DNA from: Bacteroides eggerthii
GTDB taxonomy: Bacteria; Bacteroidota; Bacteroidia; Bacteroidales; Bacteroidaceae
DNA: 64,000 nucleotides
Direction: 5' to 3'
NCBI RefSeq assembly: GCF_025146565.1
Contig: NZ_CP102258.1
Coordinates: forward strand, 2,946,001-3,010,000
Under the pieces are notes generated by a model. The model was given only the letters and a program-made list of their open reading frames with translations. It had not been told where the DNA came from and did no database searches. Shown here piece after piece: positions 25,567 through 35,037 of this stretch; the stretch's first letter is position 1, and every line of letters begins with the position of its first letter. Both the position numbers and the translations under genes were made by a program.

Positions 25567-25806
25567 GAAGGTGTGTCAAAACTAACATTAACTATCATTT
25601 TACTCTGTCATTAGCTTCGCTCAAAACCTCTTCTGCCTTTTTCATTAAGGTATAGTCAGAGCGAAGCGAAGAACCTACTCTCTTTGTGAGTAGGAGAAGA
25701 GATGCTTCACTACGTTCTGCATGACAGACTATACATTAGCGTAAGAAATAAAAAGATATTTTGAGCGAAGCTAATGATATGCTTGTCAGAGTTTTGACAC
25801 ACCCTC
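25567..25806. mobile_element. MITE-like foldback element with nested inverted repeats
   Basis: About 240 bp bounded by a 17-bp imperfect terminal repeat: gaaggtgtgtcaaaact (25567-25583) and agttttgacacaccctc (25790-25806), 16/17 matching. Inside are a perfect 19-bp inverted repeat (tcattagcttcgctcaaaa 25608-25626 with its complement 25759-25777), then tatagtc/gactata (25651-25657, 25727-25733), then a central hairpin cctactc/gagtagg (25674-25694). It holds no gene. The ends resemble IS-type termini. No clear target duplication is seen. It sits 3' of lepA and 5' of nhaA. Confidence 0.65.
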
Positions 25807-25899
25807 CCTATAAACCTGACAGCGCCACTTTCCTCACCCACAACACAAATATAGCTGTTAAAATTAAATCAAGCACTATGTATGTGAATTATTTAGCAG

Positions 25900-27684
25900 C
25901 TAATCCAATTTCAGCACAGCCAGGAATGCTTTCTGCGGAACTTCTACGTTACCGATTTGCTTCATCCTTTTCTTACCTCTCTTCTGCTTTTCAAGCAGCT
26001 TGCGTTTACGGCTTACGTCACCTCCATAACATTTTGCAGTAACATCCTTACGAACTGCCTTTATTGTTTCGCGGGAAATAATCTTAGCCCCGATAGCCGC
26101 CTGAATGGCAATATCAAACTGCTGCCTTGGAATCAGGTCTTTCAGTTTCTCGCACATCCGGCGTCCCAACTCGTAGGCGTTATCAAAGTGAGTCAAGGTA
26201 GAAAGCGCATCCACCGGTTCGCCATTCAACAGAATATCCAGCTTTACCAGTTTGGACGGACGGAATCCGTTTGCATGATAGTCAAAAGAAGCATACCCTT
26301 TGGAAATACTTTTCAGCTTATCGTAAAAGTCGATAACGATTTCTCCAAGCGGCATGTCATAGTATATCTCCACACGATTACCGGAAATATATTCCTGTTT
26401 CACCAACTCACCGCGCTTACCCAGGCATAGCGTCATAATCGGTCCGATATAGTCCGTAGTAGTAATCACAGATGCGCGGATGTAGGGCTCTTCAATGCGG
26501 TCTATCAACGTTGGATCGGGCATGCTGCCGGGATTATGCACCTCGGTCATGTGTCCCTGCTTGTCATAAATGTTATAAGACACGTTAGGCACAGTAGTGA
26601 TGACATTCATATCGAACTCGCGGTCCAAACGCTCCTGCACAATCTCCATATGAAGCAGTCCCAGGAACCCGCAACGGAAACCAAAACCCAGCGCCAATGA
26701 AGACTCCGGCTGGAAAGTCAATGAAGCATCATTCAGTTGCAATTTCTCCAACGAAGAGCGCAAATCTTCAAAATCTTCCGCCTCAATAGGATATACACCG
26801 GCAAAAACCATTGGTTTCACTTCCTCAAACCCGGCAATAGCTTCCTTACATGGACGGGCTATGTGGGTAATCGTATCACCTACCTTTACTTCTTTGGAAG
26901 TCTTGATGCCCGATATGATATAACCTACGTCACCCGTACGCAATTCCTGCCGGGCCACCATATCCATTTTCAAAACACCTATTTCGTCCGCATCGTATTC
27001 CTTGCCCGTATTGAAGAACTTCACCTTGTCTCCCTTCCGGATGACACCGTTCACAATCTTGAAGTAAGCAATAATGCCCCGGAAAGAGTTGAATACAGAA
27101 TCGAAGATCAGAGCCTGCAACGGTGCTTCCTCATCACCTTCGGGATGCGGAACACGCTCAACGACTGCCTCAAGAATCTCCTCAACCCCCATTCCCGTCT
27201 TACCGGAAGCGCGGATTATCTCCTCACGCTTACAGCCAAGCAACTCTACAATTTCATCCTCTACTTCTTCGGGCATGGCGCTCGCCATATCACACTTATT
27301 GATAACCGGAATAATCTCCAAGTCATGCTCGATGGCCATGTAGAGATTGGAAATGGTTTGCGCCTGCACGCCTTGAGACGCATCCACAATGAGCAACGCC
27401 CCCTCACAAGCGGCAATAGAGCGAGACACCTCGTATGAGAAGTCCACATGTCCCGGGGTGTCTATCAGGTTCAGAATATACTTCTCCCCCTTGTACATAT
27501 ACTCCATCTGGATAGCATGGCTCTTAATGGTGATACCTCTCTCCTTCTCCAAGTCCATATCATCCAACATCTGTCCTTCAGTCACTTGAATAGTATTGGT
27601 GAACTCCAGCAGACGGTCAGCTAAAGTTGATTTACCATGATCGATATGGGCAATGATGCAAAAGTTACGTATATTCTTTTTCAT
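25900..27684 (-). CDS. lepA: Elongation factor 4 (LepA)
   Basis: A translational GTPase that back-translocates or rescues stalled ribosomes and aids 30S assembly. The 594-residue product has the G domain with [10 protein letters not shown] (about 13-22), switch [21 protein letters not shown], then EF-G-like domains II, III and V, and the LepA-specific C-terminal domain ending with [23 protein letters not shown] split over the tail. The length is normal. The leftward box TATCTTTG (27707-27714) is a plausible promoter element. It is a single gene following the wHTH gene's terminator. Confidence 0.97.
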   Translation of the reverse strand: MKKNIRNFCIIAHIDHGKSTLADRLLEFTNTIQVTEGQMLDDMDLEKERGITIKSHAIQMEYMYKGEKYILNLIDTPGHVDFSYEVSRSIAACEGALLIVDASQGVQAQTISNLYMAIEHDLEIIPVINKCDMASAMPEEVEDEIVELLGCKREEIIRASGKTGMGVEEILEAVVERVPHPEGDEEAPLQALIFDSVFNSFRGIIAYFKIVNGVIRKGDKVKFFNTGKEYDADEIGVLKMDMVARQELRTGDVGYIISGIKTSKEVKVGDTITHIARPCKEAIAGFEEVKPMVFAGVYPIEAEDFEDLRSSLEKLQLNDASLTFQPESSLALGFGFRCGFLGLLHMEIVQERLDREFDMNVITTVPNVSYNIYDKQGHMTEVHNPGSMPDPTLIDRIEEPYIRASVITTTDYIGPIMTLCLGKRGELVKQEYISGNRVEIYYDMPLGEIVIDFYDKLKSISKGYASFDYHANGFRPSKLVKLDILLNGEPVDALSTLTHFDNAYELGRRMCEKLKDLIPRQQFDIAIQAAIGAKIISRETIKAVRKDVTAKCYGGDVSRKRKLLEKQKRGKKRMKQIGNVEVPQKAFLAVLKLD

Positions 27685-27734
27685 TTGTTTCTAAAATTTT
27701 GGTGTGCAAAGATACTAAAAGGAGAAGACAAAAA

Positions 27735-27774
27735 AAAATGCGTTGATAACATATCAAATGTATCAACGCATTTT
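27735..27774. terminator. Terminator between wHTH gene and lepA
   Basis: A 14-bp perfect stem (aaaatgcgttgata with tatcaacgcatttt) with a 12-nt loop. The leftward flank gives a long T-run, so it ends the winged-helix transcript upstream of lepA. Confidence 0.88.
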
Positions 27775-27796
27775 TTATAACATTCCAATCTCTTTC

Positions 27797-27997
27797 TTAG
27801 TTCAGTTTTACAAACAGTTCGCCTTCAACTTCTTGAGTAGAAATTTTATCTTCTCTCAACAACCAGCCAAGACCCAGGAACAAATCTTTGTCTACCAATT
27901 TCGTAGCTTTCTTGATTTGCTTAGCAGTTAAACCTTCAGTTCCATTCAGTACATTCCAAATTTTTCCTGCAGTTTCACCAGCTTTCTCTTTCAACAT
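27797..27997 (-). CDS. Small winged helix-turn-helix protein (DUF2582 type)
   Basis: A 66-residue basic protein reading GKIWNVLNGTEGLTAKQIKKA followed by DLFLGLGWLLREDKI and a short beta wing (VEGELFVKLN). This is the compact winged-helix fold of the DUF2582 family found widely in Bacteroidetes. DNA binding is expected from the fold but no target is known. It has a promoter-like box TATCTTTG at 28072-28079 on the leftward strand and a strong terminator, so it is probably a single-gene unit. Confidence 0.85.
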   Translation of the reverse strand: MLKEKAGETAGKIWNVLNGTEGLTAKQIKKATKLVDKDLFLGLGWLLREDKISTQEVEGELFVKLN

Positions 27998-28153
27998 TTT
28001 CTCTTTATTTTTAGTTAGACATGCTTAAAAATCCGTTTCCCACAAAGAAGAATCAGATTTTATTTCAGCGGCAAAGATAGTTATTTTTATGTTATATAAC
28101 ACGTTAACTACCTTTTTTTTCGCTTTTCTGTCATAAAAACGGCTAATTTCTGC

Positions 28154-28612
28154 TTATTTCTGCTGTTTTTCCAAATACTCGGCCCATATTGTCGCCGCCT
28201 CTTCCACCATTTTCGCACAAGGACGCTTGGCATAATATTGTTCCGTACGCGCTTCGGGAGTGGAAGAACCTTCCGGTTTCTTCAATCCCAGCAACTCAGC
28301 GCAGATCATTGAACCGTTACGCTTCTTGAACTCTTCTGCAAGTTCCTGCACCAACGCATAATTGGCGGCTTTTCCCTCGCGGTCTTTACCGTCGACGGCG
28401 CCTTTTTCCAGTCCCGCCAGCAAAAACATACCACAGGCGGCGCCACAAGTCTGACGCATCCGTCCGATGCCCCCACCAAAGGAAGCAGACATCCGCAATG
28501 CCTGTTCTTCCGTAAAGCCATACATGTCTGCAAAAGCAGCCACTACCGATTGTGAGCAGTTGTACCCGCTTTTAAACAGTCCAACAGCTTTTTCTATTCT
28601 GTCATTCGTCAT
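28154..28612 (-). CDS. C_GCAxxG_C_C family redox-type protein
   Basis: A 152-residue protein with the family cysteines: YNCSQSV near residue 20 (first C), QTCGAACG near 63-70 (the C-GCAxxG core in modified form), and later ICAELLG and RPCAKM cysteines. The GGGIGRMRQTCGA segment is diagnostic. Members are thought to be redox or metal proteins, but the reaction is unknown. It lies 3 bp after the exonuclease III gene and is the last of four leftward genes (mntH, ogt, xth and this one). Confidence 0.85.
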   Translation of the reverse strand: MTNDRIEKAVGLFKSGYNCSQSVVAAFADMYGFTEEQALRMSASFGGGIGRMRQTCGAACGMFLLAGLEKGAVDGKDREGKAANYALVQELAEEFKKRNGSMICAELLGLKKPEGSSTPEARTEQYYAKRPCAKMVEEAATIWAEYLEKQQK

Positions 28613-28615
28613 ATC

Positions 28616-29380
28616 TCAATCTGCTATTTCCAACATCATAGGACAATGATCCGAGTGTACTGCATCATTCAGGATACGCGCATCTTTCAGCATCGGACGC
28701 ACCGGCTCATTCACCATACAATAATCTATACGCCAACCTTTATTCTTCGCCCGCGAATTGAAACGATAGCTCCACCATGTATACTCCTGCTTGTCGGGAT
28801 GAAGCAGGCGGAAAGTATCTATGAAACCTTCATTCAGAAAACGGGTCATCCATTCCCTCTCCTCCGGCAAGAAACCACTATTCGTGGCGTTACGGACGGG
28901 ATCGTGAATGTCTATTGCTTCATGGCAGATATTATAATCTCCGCAAAGGATTAATTTAGGACGGGTGCGCTGCAGCTCCACTACATATTGACGGAACTTT
29001 TCCAACCACACCATCTTAAATGCCTGCCGTTCGTCACCGCTTGTTCCCGAAGGATGATAAACACTCACAATGGACAAGTCGCCATAATCGGCACGCATAA
29101 AGCGCCCTTCACTATCATATTCCTCCATGCCCATGCCATATTCCACATGGTCCGGTTCACGTTTGGTCAGGATGGCTACTCCGCTATACCCTTTCTTCCG
29201 GGCCGAATACAAATAATGCTTGTATCCCAATGCGTCCAACGCCTCTGCCGGATACTGCTCCGGCTGCAATTTGGTTTCCTGCAGGCACAACACATCCGGT
29301 TGTTCGTTTGCCAGCCATTCGGGAAGTCCCTTAGTTACGGCAGCCCGCAAACCGTTTACATTATAGGTTATAATCTTCAT
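28616..29380 (-). CDS. xth: Exodeoxyribonuclease III
   Basis: An AP endonuclease/3'-5' exonuclease of base-excision repair. The 254-residue product has the ExoIII/APE1 residues in order: YNVNGLRAA, LQETKLQPEQ (metal Glu), YSGVAILTK, SVYHPSG, LCGDYNICHEAIDIHDP (catalytic Asp/Asn), RIDYCMV and the closing SDHCPMMLEI with the catalytic His. The length is normal. It is 22 bp after the DNA methyltransferase-repair gene, so base-excision and alkylation repair are transcribed together here. Confidence 0.95.
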   Translation of the reverse strand: MKIITYNVNGLRAAVTKGLPEWLANEQPDVLCLQETKLQPEQYPAEALDALGYKHYLYSARKKGYSGVAILTKREPDHVEYGMGMEEYDSEGRFMRADYGDLSIVSVYHPSGTSGDERQAFKMVWLEKFRQYVVELQRTRPKLILCGDYNICHEAIDIHDPVRNATNSGFLPEEREWMTRFLNEGFIDTFRLLHPDKQEYTWWSYRFNSRAKNKGWRIDYCMVNEPVRPMLKDARILNDAVHSDHCPMMLEIAD

Positions 29381-29402
29381 ATCTGTATATTGTTGAATCC
29401 AC

Positions 29403-29990
29403 TTATTCAGCTTTTTTGTGTTGCTTTTCCCATTCCAGCAATTGTACCTTATGTTCCAATCCCCAATGGTAACCGCCCAACGTCCCGTCGGTACGTAGCA
29501 CCCGGTGGCAGGGAATCAATACGGCAACCGGATTATCCCCAATTGCCGTACCTACGGCCCGATACGCCTTCGGATTTTGCAATGCTGCAGCAATCTCTCC
29601 GTAAGTAGCTGTTTCACCGAAAGGTATTTTCAGCAATTCGTTCCATACACGTAACTGAAAATCAGTTCCTTTCAGATGCAAAGGCACTGTCTCCATATTT
29701 TCCTCATCCGCAGACAAAGCGGCCAGTGCCCTACGTTGATGCTCATCCGTACCTATCTCAAAAAACACTCCGGGAAATCTGTTCATCATCTCGCTCTCTG
29801 CCATATCTCTACCCCTCACTACGAAAGCCATATAGCATACGCCTTGAGGTGTTGAAGCAACCAACACTTCTCCCAGAAATGTCTCTGCAAAAGAAAACTT
29901 TACTGTCAGCCCCGGAAGTTTATGTGACAGTCCGCCGTCAGCCAACTTTTCTATTGTTATAAATCTTTCATTCAATAAGTTCCGCTCCAT
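29403..29990 (-). CDS. Methylated-DNA--protein-cysteine methyltransferase (Ada C-terminal/Ogt type)
   Basis: It repairs O6-alkylguanine by transfer to its own cysteine. The 195-residue product has the N-terminal RNase-H-like part (FSFAETFLGEVLVASTP, the form seen in the C-terminal half of Ada) and a C-terminal wHTH with FQLRVWNELLKIPFGETATY, ALQNPKAYRAVGTAI and the acceptor cysteine in VLIPCHRVLR. It lacks the Ada N-terminal zinc and AraC parts. Its start overlaps the mntH stop by one base (TAATG), so the two are translationally coupled. Confidence 0.93.
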   Translation of the reverse strand: MERNLLNERFITIEKLADGGLSHKLPGLTVKFSFAETFLGEVLVASTPQGVCYMAFVVRGRDMAESEMMNRFPGVFFEIGTDEHQRRALAALSADEENMETVPLHLKGTDFQLRVWNELLKIPFGETATYGEIAAALQNPKAYRAVGTAIGDNPVAVLIPCHRVLRTDGTLGGYHWGLEHKVQLLEWEKQHKKAE

Positions 29991-31249
29991 TATAAACTAG
30001 ATATTAATAACATAATATTCAATACAGTCACAACGATAGCAATCGTGTAAAGCACCAATGTGCTCCACCTGCTATTTACGTATTGTCCCATTACTTTGCG
30101 GGACGAAGTGAGACTTACTTGCAGGAACACCGTAAATGGTAACTGAATACTCAAAATCATCTGCGAAATCAGCAGTCCTTTAAAAGGGTCCCCAATAAAG
30201 AAAATCAACAATAATGCAATACCTAAGGAAAGAATCACCCCCACCTGGGAGTGGCTGTCCTTAATGTGGTATGACTCACCGAAAATACCGGCAAATATGG
30301 AGCCTGCCGCCATGCCGCTTGTTATTGTGGAAGATATGCCCGCCATCAACAAAGCCAGCGCAAACACTACGGCAGCACTGCTTCCCAGCAAGGGTTCCAA
30401 CAGTGACTTTGCCTGTTGCAGTTCCTCTACCTGAATTCCACTCTTAAAGAAAGTAGCGGCAGCCAGCAAAATCATCGCACTATTAATGGCCCACCCCACA
30501 ATCATCGAAAACAGCGTGTCAAACAGTTCATACTTCAAGACCTTACGAATCGAAGCATCATCCTGTTTGTTGTACTCATGGCTCTGTATCACCTCCGAGT
30601 GAAGGAACAAATTATGAGGCATCACCACAGCTCCAAGCACGCTCATTATAATAAGCATGCTCCCTTCCGGAAACGAGGGCGTCACCCACCCCTGCACAGC
30701 CACCGGCCAGTCAATCTTAACGAGAAACAGTTCATAGATGAACGAAAGCCCTATGACAGACACAAATGCAATGATGGAGCGCTCTATTTTCTTATAAGAA
30801 TTAGTGAAAAGCATTACTGAAACGAAAACCGCAGTCAGCACCGAACCCCATACAATCGGAATGTCCAGTAACATCTGCAATGCAATGGCCCCACCCAAAA
30901 TCTCGGCCAAGGAGGTGGATATGGAAGCCAGTACAGCCGTCCCCAATACAGGTCGTGACACCCACTTGGGAGTGTACTGTGTAGCTGCTTCCGACAGACA
31001 TAGCCCGGTTACGATGCCCAAGTGTGCCACATTATGCTGAAGAATAATCAGCATGACCGTAGACAAAGTGACTACCCACAGCAACGAATAACCAAATTCA
31101 GAACCTGCCGCAAAATTAGACGCCCAGTTCCCCGGATCAATAAAACCTACCGTAACCAATAATCCCGGACCGATATATTTAAATACATCCAAACCACCCA
31201 AATAGCGTTTATGGTCTTTCCGCTTTAAGTCCTTAAAAATATTCTTCAT
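29990..31249 (-). CDS. mntH: Nramp divalent metal transporter (MntH type)
   Basis: A proton-coupled Mn2+/Fe2+ importer of the inner membrane with 11 helices. The 419-residue product has the metal-site motifs: DPGNWASNFAAGS in helix 1 and MPHNLFLHSEVIQ in helix 6, both intact. It heads the leftward operon with ogt, xth and the cysteine-rich protein. A 22-bp-phased palindrome array (31351-31452) lies just upstream, in the place where a regulator such as MntR or Fur would bind, but the array does not look like either box. Confidence 0.93.
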   Translation of the reverse strand: MKNIFKDLKRKDHKRYLGGLDVFKYIGPGLLVTVGFIDPGNWASNFAAGSEFGYSLLWVVTLSTVMLIILQHNVAHLGIVTGLCLSEAATQYTPKWVSRPVLGTAVLASISTSLAEILGGAIALQMLLDIPIVWGSVLTAVFVSVMLFTNSYKKIERSIIAFVSVIGLSFIYELFLVKIDWPVAVQGWVTPSFPEGSMLIIMSVLGAVVMPHNLFLHSEVIQSHEYNKQDDASIRKVLKYELFDTLFSMIVGWAINSAMILLAAATFFKSGIQVEELQQAKSLLEPLLGSSAAVVFALALLMAGISSTITSGMAAGSIFAGIFGESYHIKDSHSQVGVILSLGIALLLIFFIGDPFKGLLISQMILSIQLPFTVFLQVSLTSSRKVMGQYVNSRWSTLVLYTIAIVVTVLNIMLLISSL

Positions 31250-31350
31250 TTCGTTGTTGTTATTTTGAGAGTGTAAAAGTACTCAAATAAAAACAAATAC
31301 ACTATAACTTGGTTCAAAACAGCAAAAGTTATCTTGCCGGCAAAAAAAAT

Positions 31351-31452
31351 CATCCCATGAGACGGATAAATTCGTCCCGTAAGACAAATTTATTCATCTC
31401 ATGGGATGAATATATTCATCTCACGAGATGATTTTTTTCACCTCGTGAGACG
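31351..31452. repeat. 22-bp-phased palindrome array C (5 units)
   Basis: Five 14-bp units begin at 31351, 31373, 31395, 31417 and 31439, exactly 22 bp apart: catcccatgagacg, cgtcccgtaagaca, catctcatgggatg, catctcacgagatg, cacctcgtgagacg. The middle ones are near-perfect palindromes. The four 8-nt gaps are nearly pure A/T (gataaatt, aatttatt, aatatatt, attttttt). It lies between the TSCPD gene end and the mntH start, both leftward. Confidence 0.92.
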
Positions 31453-31470
31453 TTTTTAAGCCACAATAGT

Positions 31471-31716
31471 CTAATATCCCATTTCGTGCAATGCTTTACA
31501 CAGCTGATCCGGGCAGGAAGTGGAACGTCCACCGCACCGTATACCTTCCAGACGGGAGATAACCTCGTTCACCGGCATCCCGGCAACCAAGCGGGACAAG
31601 CCTTGCAAATTGCCGTTGCAGCCACCCCAGAAAGCTATGTCCTTTACTATTCCGTCTTCTACTTCAAGCTCGATATTGCTACTGCACGTACCTTTAGTCT
31701 TGTAAGTATAAGTCAT
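31471..31716 (-). CDS. TSCPD domain protein (TIGR03905 family)
   Basis: An 81-residue protein with TKGTCSSNIELEVEDG, FWGGCNGNLQGLSRLVAG, and the closing IRCGGRSTSCPDQL, which contains the TSCPD signature. Four cysteines at these positions suggest metal or redox binding. The TSCPD domain is also found at the C-terminus of some ribonucleotide reductases; the stand-alone form is of unknown role. Its start overlaps the last base of yebC, so it is coupled to it. Confidence 0.88.
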   Translation of the reverse strand: MTYTYKTKGTCSSNIELEVEDGIVKDIAFWGGCNGNLQGLSRLVAGMPVNEVISRLEGIRCGGRSTSCPDQLCKALHEMGY

Positions 31717-32453
31717 TATTCTTCGCTTTCCTCAGGCTTCATATTCGTATAAACCGTCTGCACGTCGTCAAATTCTTCCAGACGTTCCACCATCTTATCA
31801 ATCGTTTCACGATGCGCCGGCTCAACATCTTTCAAGTCATTGGCAATGTAGGTAAACTCACCACCGACATCTTCAAAGCCGCCCTCTTCCAAATGTTTCT
31901 GAATAGCGGCGTAGCTCTTCGGATCACCATAAATAGTGATTGTACCCTCTTCTTCATCCTCTTCATAGTCTTCGTCAATATCAAAGTCAATCATGTCAAG
32001 AATGAATTCTTCCATGTCCATGCCGTCTTTCTTCTTGAAAGTGAACATACATTTATGGTCGAACAAGAAAGCCAGTGACCCCATTGTTCCCAAGTTTCCG
32101 CCAAACTTGTTGAATACGCTACGCACATCAGCTACCGTACGGGTAGGATTATCGGTCAGTGTATCAACGAATACGGCTACACCATGAGGACCATATCCCT
32201 CATAAGTCATGCTCTTGTAGTCGCTTTGGTCTTTACCCATTGCATTCTTGATGGCACGTTCAATATTATCCTTCGGCATGTTTTCACGCTTGCAAGTAGC
32301 GATAACCGAACGCAATGTAGGGTTGTTTTCCGGCTCAGGTCCGCCGGCTTTCACTGCAATAGCAATTTGTTTACCCAGTCTTGTAAAGGTCTTAGCCATG
32401 TGACCCCATCTTTTCAATTTGGCAGCTTTTCTATATTCAAACGCTCTTCCCAT
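31716..32453 (-). CDS. yebC: YebC/PmpR family protein
   Basis: A 245-residue protein of the YebC/PmpR/TACO1 family. The N-terminal block MGRAFEYRKAAKLKRWGHMAKTF differs from the usual AGHSKW opening but fits Bacteroidetes forms; a middle block KDNIERAIKNAMGK and YEGYGPHGVAV (about 85-90) are diagnostic. The acidic loop near 155-165 (IDEDYEEDEEEG) is long. Family members act as transcription regulators and/or as ribosome-associated factors that relieve stalling. It precedes the TSCPD gene with a one-base overlap and follows pheT by 46 bp. Confidence 0.92.
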   Translation of the reverse strand: MGRAFEYRKAAKLKRWGHMAKTFTRLGKQIAIAVKAGGPEPENNPTLRSVIATCKRENMPKDNIERAIKNAMGKDQSDYKSMTYEGYGPHGVAVFVDTLTDNPTRTVADVRSVFNKFGGNLGTMGSLAFLFDHKCMFTFKKKDGMDMEEFILDMIDFDIDEDYEEDEEEGTITIYGDPKSYAAIQKHLEEGGFEDVGGEFTYIANDLKDVEPAHRETIDKMVERLEEFDDVQTVYTNMKPEESEE

Positions 32454-32499
32454 TGGAACTAAATATTTATGATTTATGATTTTATTCTTAATACTTTCC

Positions 32500-34962
32500 T
32501 TAACGCAGTTTCGCTCCCAGCTTATCTTCCAGATTCTTCACCAGTTTAGACATGATTTTATCAATCATTTTGTCGTTTAAAGTCTGGTTTTCATCCTGCA
32601 ATAAGAAACTTACGGCATACGATTTCTTACCGGCTTCCAGATTCTTGCCTTCGTAAACATCGAAGAGAGATACTTCTTTCAGCAGCTTCTTCTCTGTTTC
32701 ATAAGCAATCTTCTCGATTTCGGCAAACTGTACTTTCTTGTCAAGCAACAAAGCGAGGTCACGTTTCACAGCCGGGAACTTGGAGATTTCGGTATAATTT
32801 ACCTTTACGTTCTTGATAGCCTTCATCAGCTCTTTCCAGTTCAGGTCGGCATAGTACACCTCGTTATCTATGTCAAACGCTTTCAGGAGTTTTCTTGTCA
32901 CCACACCGAAAGTAGCCAGACGTTTGCCGCCTCTTGTCTGTACGGACAGCGCAGCAGCATAGATGTCATCGGTCAGATTACCGACTACCAAATCGTGCAT
33001 CTTCAGTCCCAGACGGGCAAAGATATTTTCAACATACGCCTTCAGTTCGTATACCGAACTATCCTCGTCTTGATGCGCCCACGAGTTGGAAACTCTTTTA
33101 CCGGTAACCCACAAGCCCAGATGATAATCTTCCGAGTAAGGAGCGAGCGCTTTTTCAGGATTGCGCTTCTCTTCGTTGAAGTAATAGCAGTTACCGAATT
33201 CAAAGAACCTCAAATCCGAATTCTTACGGTTGGCATTGTGAGAAATACTCTCCAATCCGCCAAAGAGCAGCGACTGGCGCATAGCGTTCAAATCGGCGCT
33301 AAGCGGATTCATCAACATCACAAGGTTCTTGGCAGGATAGGATTCCAAACCGTCGTAATATGCGGCACGCGTCAACGAGTTATTCAGGATTTCATTGAAA
33401 CCGCATCCCACCAACTGTTCGGCAACCAGATTCTGCAGTCGGTTGGACTTGTCCCACTCACCTTTCGTTGTCAGGCTGGACTTCAATGCAGTCGGAATCT
33501 CTACATTATTATAACCGTAAATACGGAGAATATCTTCTATCACGTCACAATCGCGCTGCACATCCACACGATAAGGCGGTACATCCAGTGTCAGGCCTTC
33601 TGCCGTTTCGGCTACAATCTTCATTTCCAGACTCGCCACGATACTCTTTACTGTCTCTGCCGAAATCACCTTACCTATCAGTGAATGAACCTTCTCATAG
33701 GAAAGTTCCACCCGGAAGTCTTGGGCAGGAGCAGCACACACATCCTTTATATCGGAAGATATAGTACCGCCGGCAAGCTCTTTCACCATTATTGCAGCCA
33801 GTTTCAGGCAATAAAGAGTAATATTCGGATCGACACCTCTTTCAAAACGGAAAGAAGCATCTGTATTCAAGCCATGACGACGGGCGGTCTTGCGCACCCA
33901 GGTAGGATGAAAATAAGCACTTTCGAGGAATATATCTTTGGTATCTTCCGTAGAACCGGAATCCAATCCGCCAAACACTCCGGCGATACACATGGCCTCT
34001 TCTTTGTTGCAGATCATCAGGTCGCGTTCGCTCAACTTGCGTTCTACACCGTCCAAAGTGACAAAAGGGGTACCTTCAGGCATTGTCTTCACAACGACTT
34101 CACCGCCCTTAATCTTGTCGGCATCGAAGCAGTGAAGCGGCTGACCGAATGCATGAACAATATAGTTCGTGATATCCACCACATTATTAATGGGACGCAG
34201 GCCGATGATACGGAGCTTGTTTTGCAACCACTCCGGACTCTCCTTTACGGTTACACCTTTTACGGTAACTCCGGCATAACGCGGACAAGCCTCGCTGTTT
34301 TCCACCGTAACCTTGATGTCCAAATCGTGGTTCTCAACGGCAAAAGCATCCACAGACGGCTTTTTCAAAGAAGTCGGCAGGCCGTTCTGTACCAGATAAG
34401 CGTACAAGTCGCGAGCCACACCGTAATGTGAACAAGCATCGGCGCGGTTGGGAGTGATATCCACTTCCAGCACATAGTCGCTCTTGATGTTATAATAGTC
34501 TTTGGCAAGTGTGCCCGGCACAGCCGTTTCCGGCAATACGATGATACCTGCATGGTCTGTACCGATACCGATTTCATCTTCCGCACAAATCATACCGTTG
34601 GACTCTACGCCGCGAAGCTTTGATTTCTTGATTGTAAAACATTCATCACCGTCGTAAAGTTTTGCACCCAAAGTAGCTACCACCACTTTCTGTCCGGCTG
34701 CCACATTAGGCGCACCGCATACTATCTGCACAGGCTCGCCCTGTCCCAGATTTACGGTAGTGATGTGCATGTGGTCTGAATTAGGATGAGCTTCGCATGT
34801 CAGGACTTCTCCAATGACCAAACCTTCCAGTCCACCTTTAATGGTTTGCACTTCTTCCACGCTTCCAGTTTCCAATCCAATGGAAGTAAGTGCAGCGGCA
34901 ACTTCATCCGGTGTCAAATCAAAATCGACATACTCTTTCAACCAATTATAAGAGATATTCAT
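32500..34962 (-). CDS. pheT: Phenylalanine--tRNA ligase beta subunit
   Basis: It forms the (alpha-beta)2 PheRS. The 820-residue product shows the domains in order: N-terminal MNISYNWLKEYVDFDLTP, the EMAP-like tRNA-binding OB domain (about 40-150, VIGEVLTCEAHPNSDHM), B3/B4 editing domain (about 210-385), B5 (about 405-475), the catalytic-like core, and the C-terminal FDX-ACB anticodon-binding domain (about 725-820, ISKFPAVKRDLALLLDKKV). The length is typical. The alpha subunit is not adjacent, which is usual in Bacteroides. Confidence 0.97.
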   Translation of the reverse strand: MNISYNWLKEYVDFDLTPDEVAAALTSIGLETGSVEEVQTIKGGLEGLVIGEVLTCEAHPNSDHMHITTVNLGQGEPVQIVCGAPNVAAGQKVVVATLGAKLYDGDECFTIKKSKLRGVESNGMICAEDEIGIGTDHAGIIVLPETAVPGTLAKDYYNIKSDYVLEVDITPNRADACSHYGVARDLYAYLVQNGLPTSLKKPSVDAFAVENHDLDIKVTVENSEACPRYAGVTVKGVTVKESPEWLQNKLRIIGLRPINNVVDITNYIVHAFGQPLHCFDADKIKGGEVVVKTMPEGTPFVTLDGVERKLSERDLMICNKEEAMCIAGVFGGLDSGSTEDTKDIFLESAYFHPTWVRKTARRHGLNTDASFRFERGVDPNITLYCLKLAAIMVKELAGGTISSDIKDVCAAPAQDFRVELSYEKVHSLIGKVISAETVKSIVASLEMKIVAETAEGLTLDVPPYRVDVQRDCDVIEDILRIYGYNNVEIPTALKSSLTTKGEWDKSNRLQNLVAEQLVGCGFNEILNNSLTRAAYYDGLESYPAKNLVMLMNPLSADLNAMRQSLLFGGLESISHNANRKNSDLRFFEFGNCYYFNEEKRNPEKALAPYSEDYHLGLWVTGKRVSNSWAHQDEDSSVYELKAYVENIFARLGLKMHDLVVGNLTDDIYAAALSVQTRGGKRLATFGVVTRKLLKAFDIDNEVYYADLNWKELMKAIKNVKVNYTEISKFPAVKRDLALLLDKKVQFAEIEKIAYETEKKLLKEVSLFDVYEGKNLEAGKKSYAVSFLLQDENQTLNDKMIDKIMSKLVKNLEDKLGAKLR

Positions 34963-35037
34963 ATCATTATTTTTTTATTGTTTCCAAAAGTGACCCGCAA
35001 AGTTAATAAGATTTTTCGAGTAGATAAGGCAAATGCT

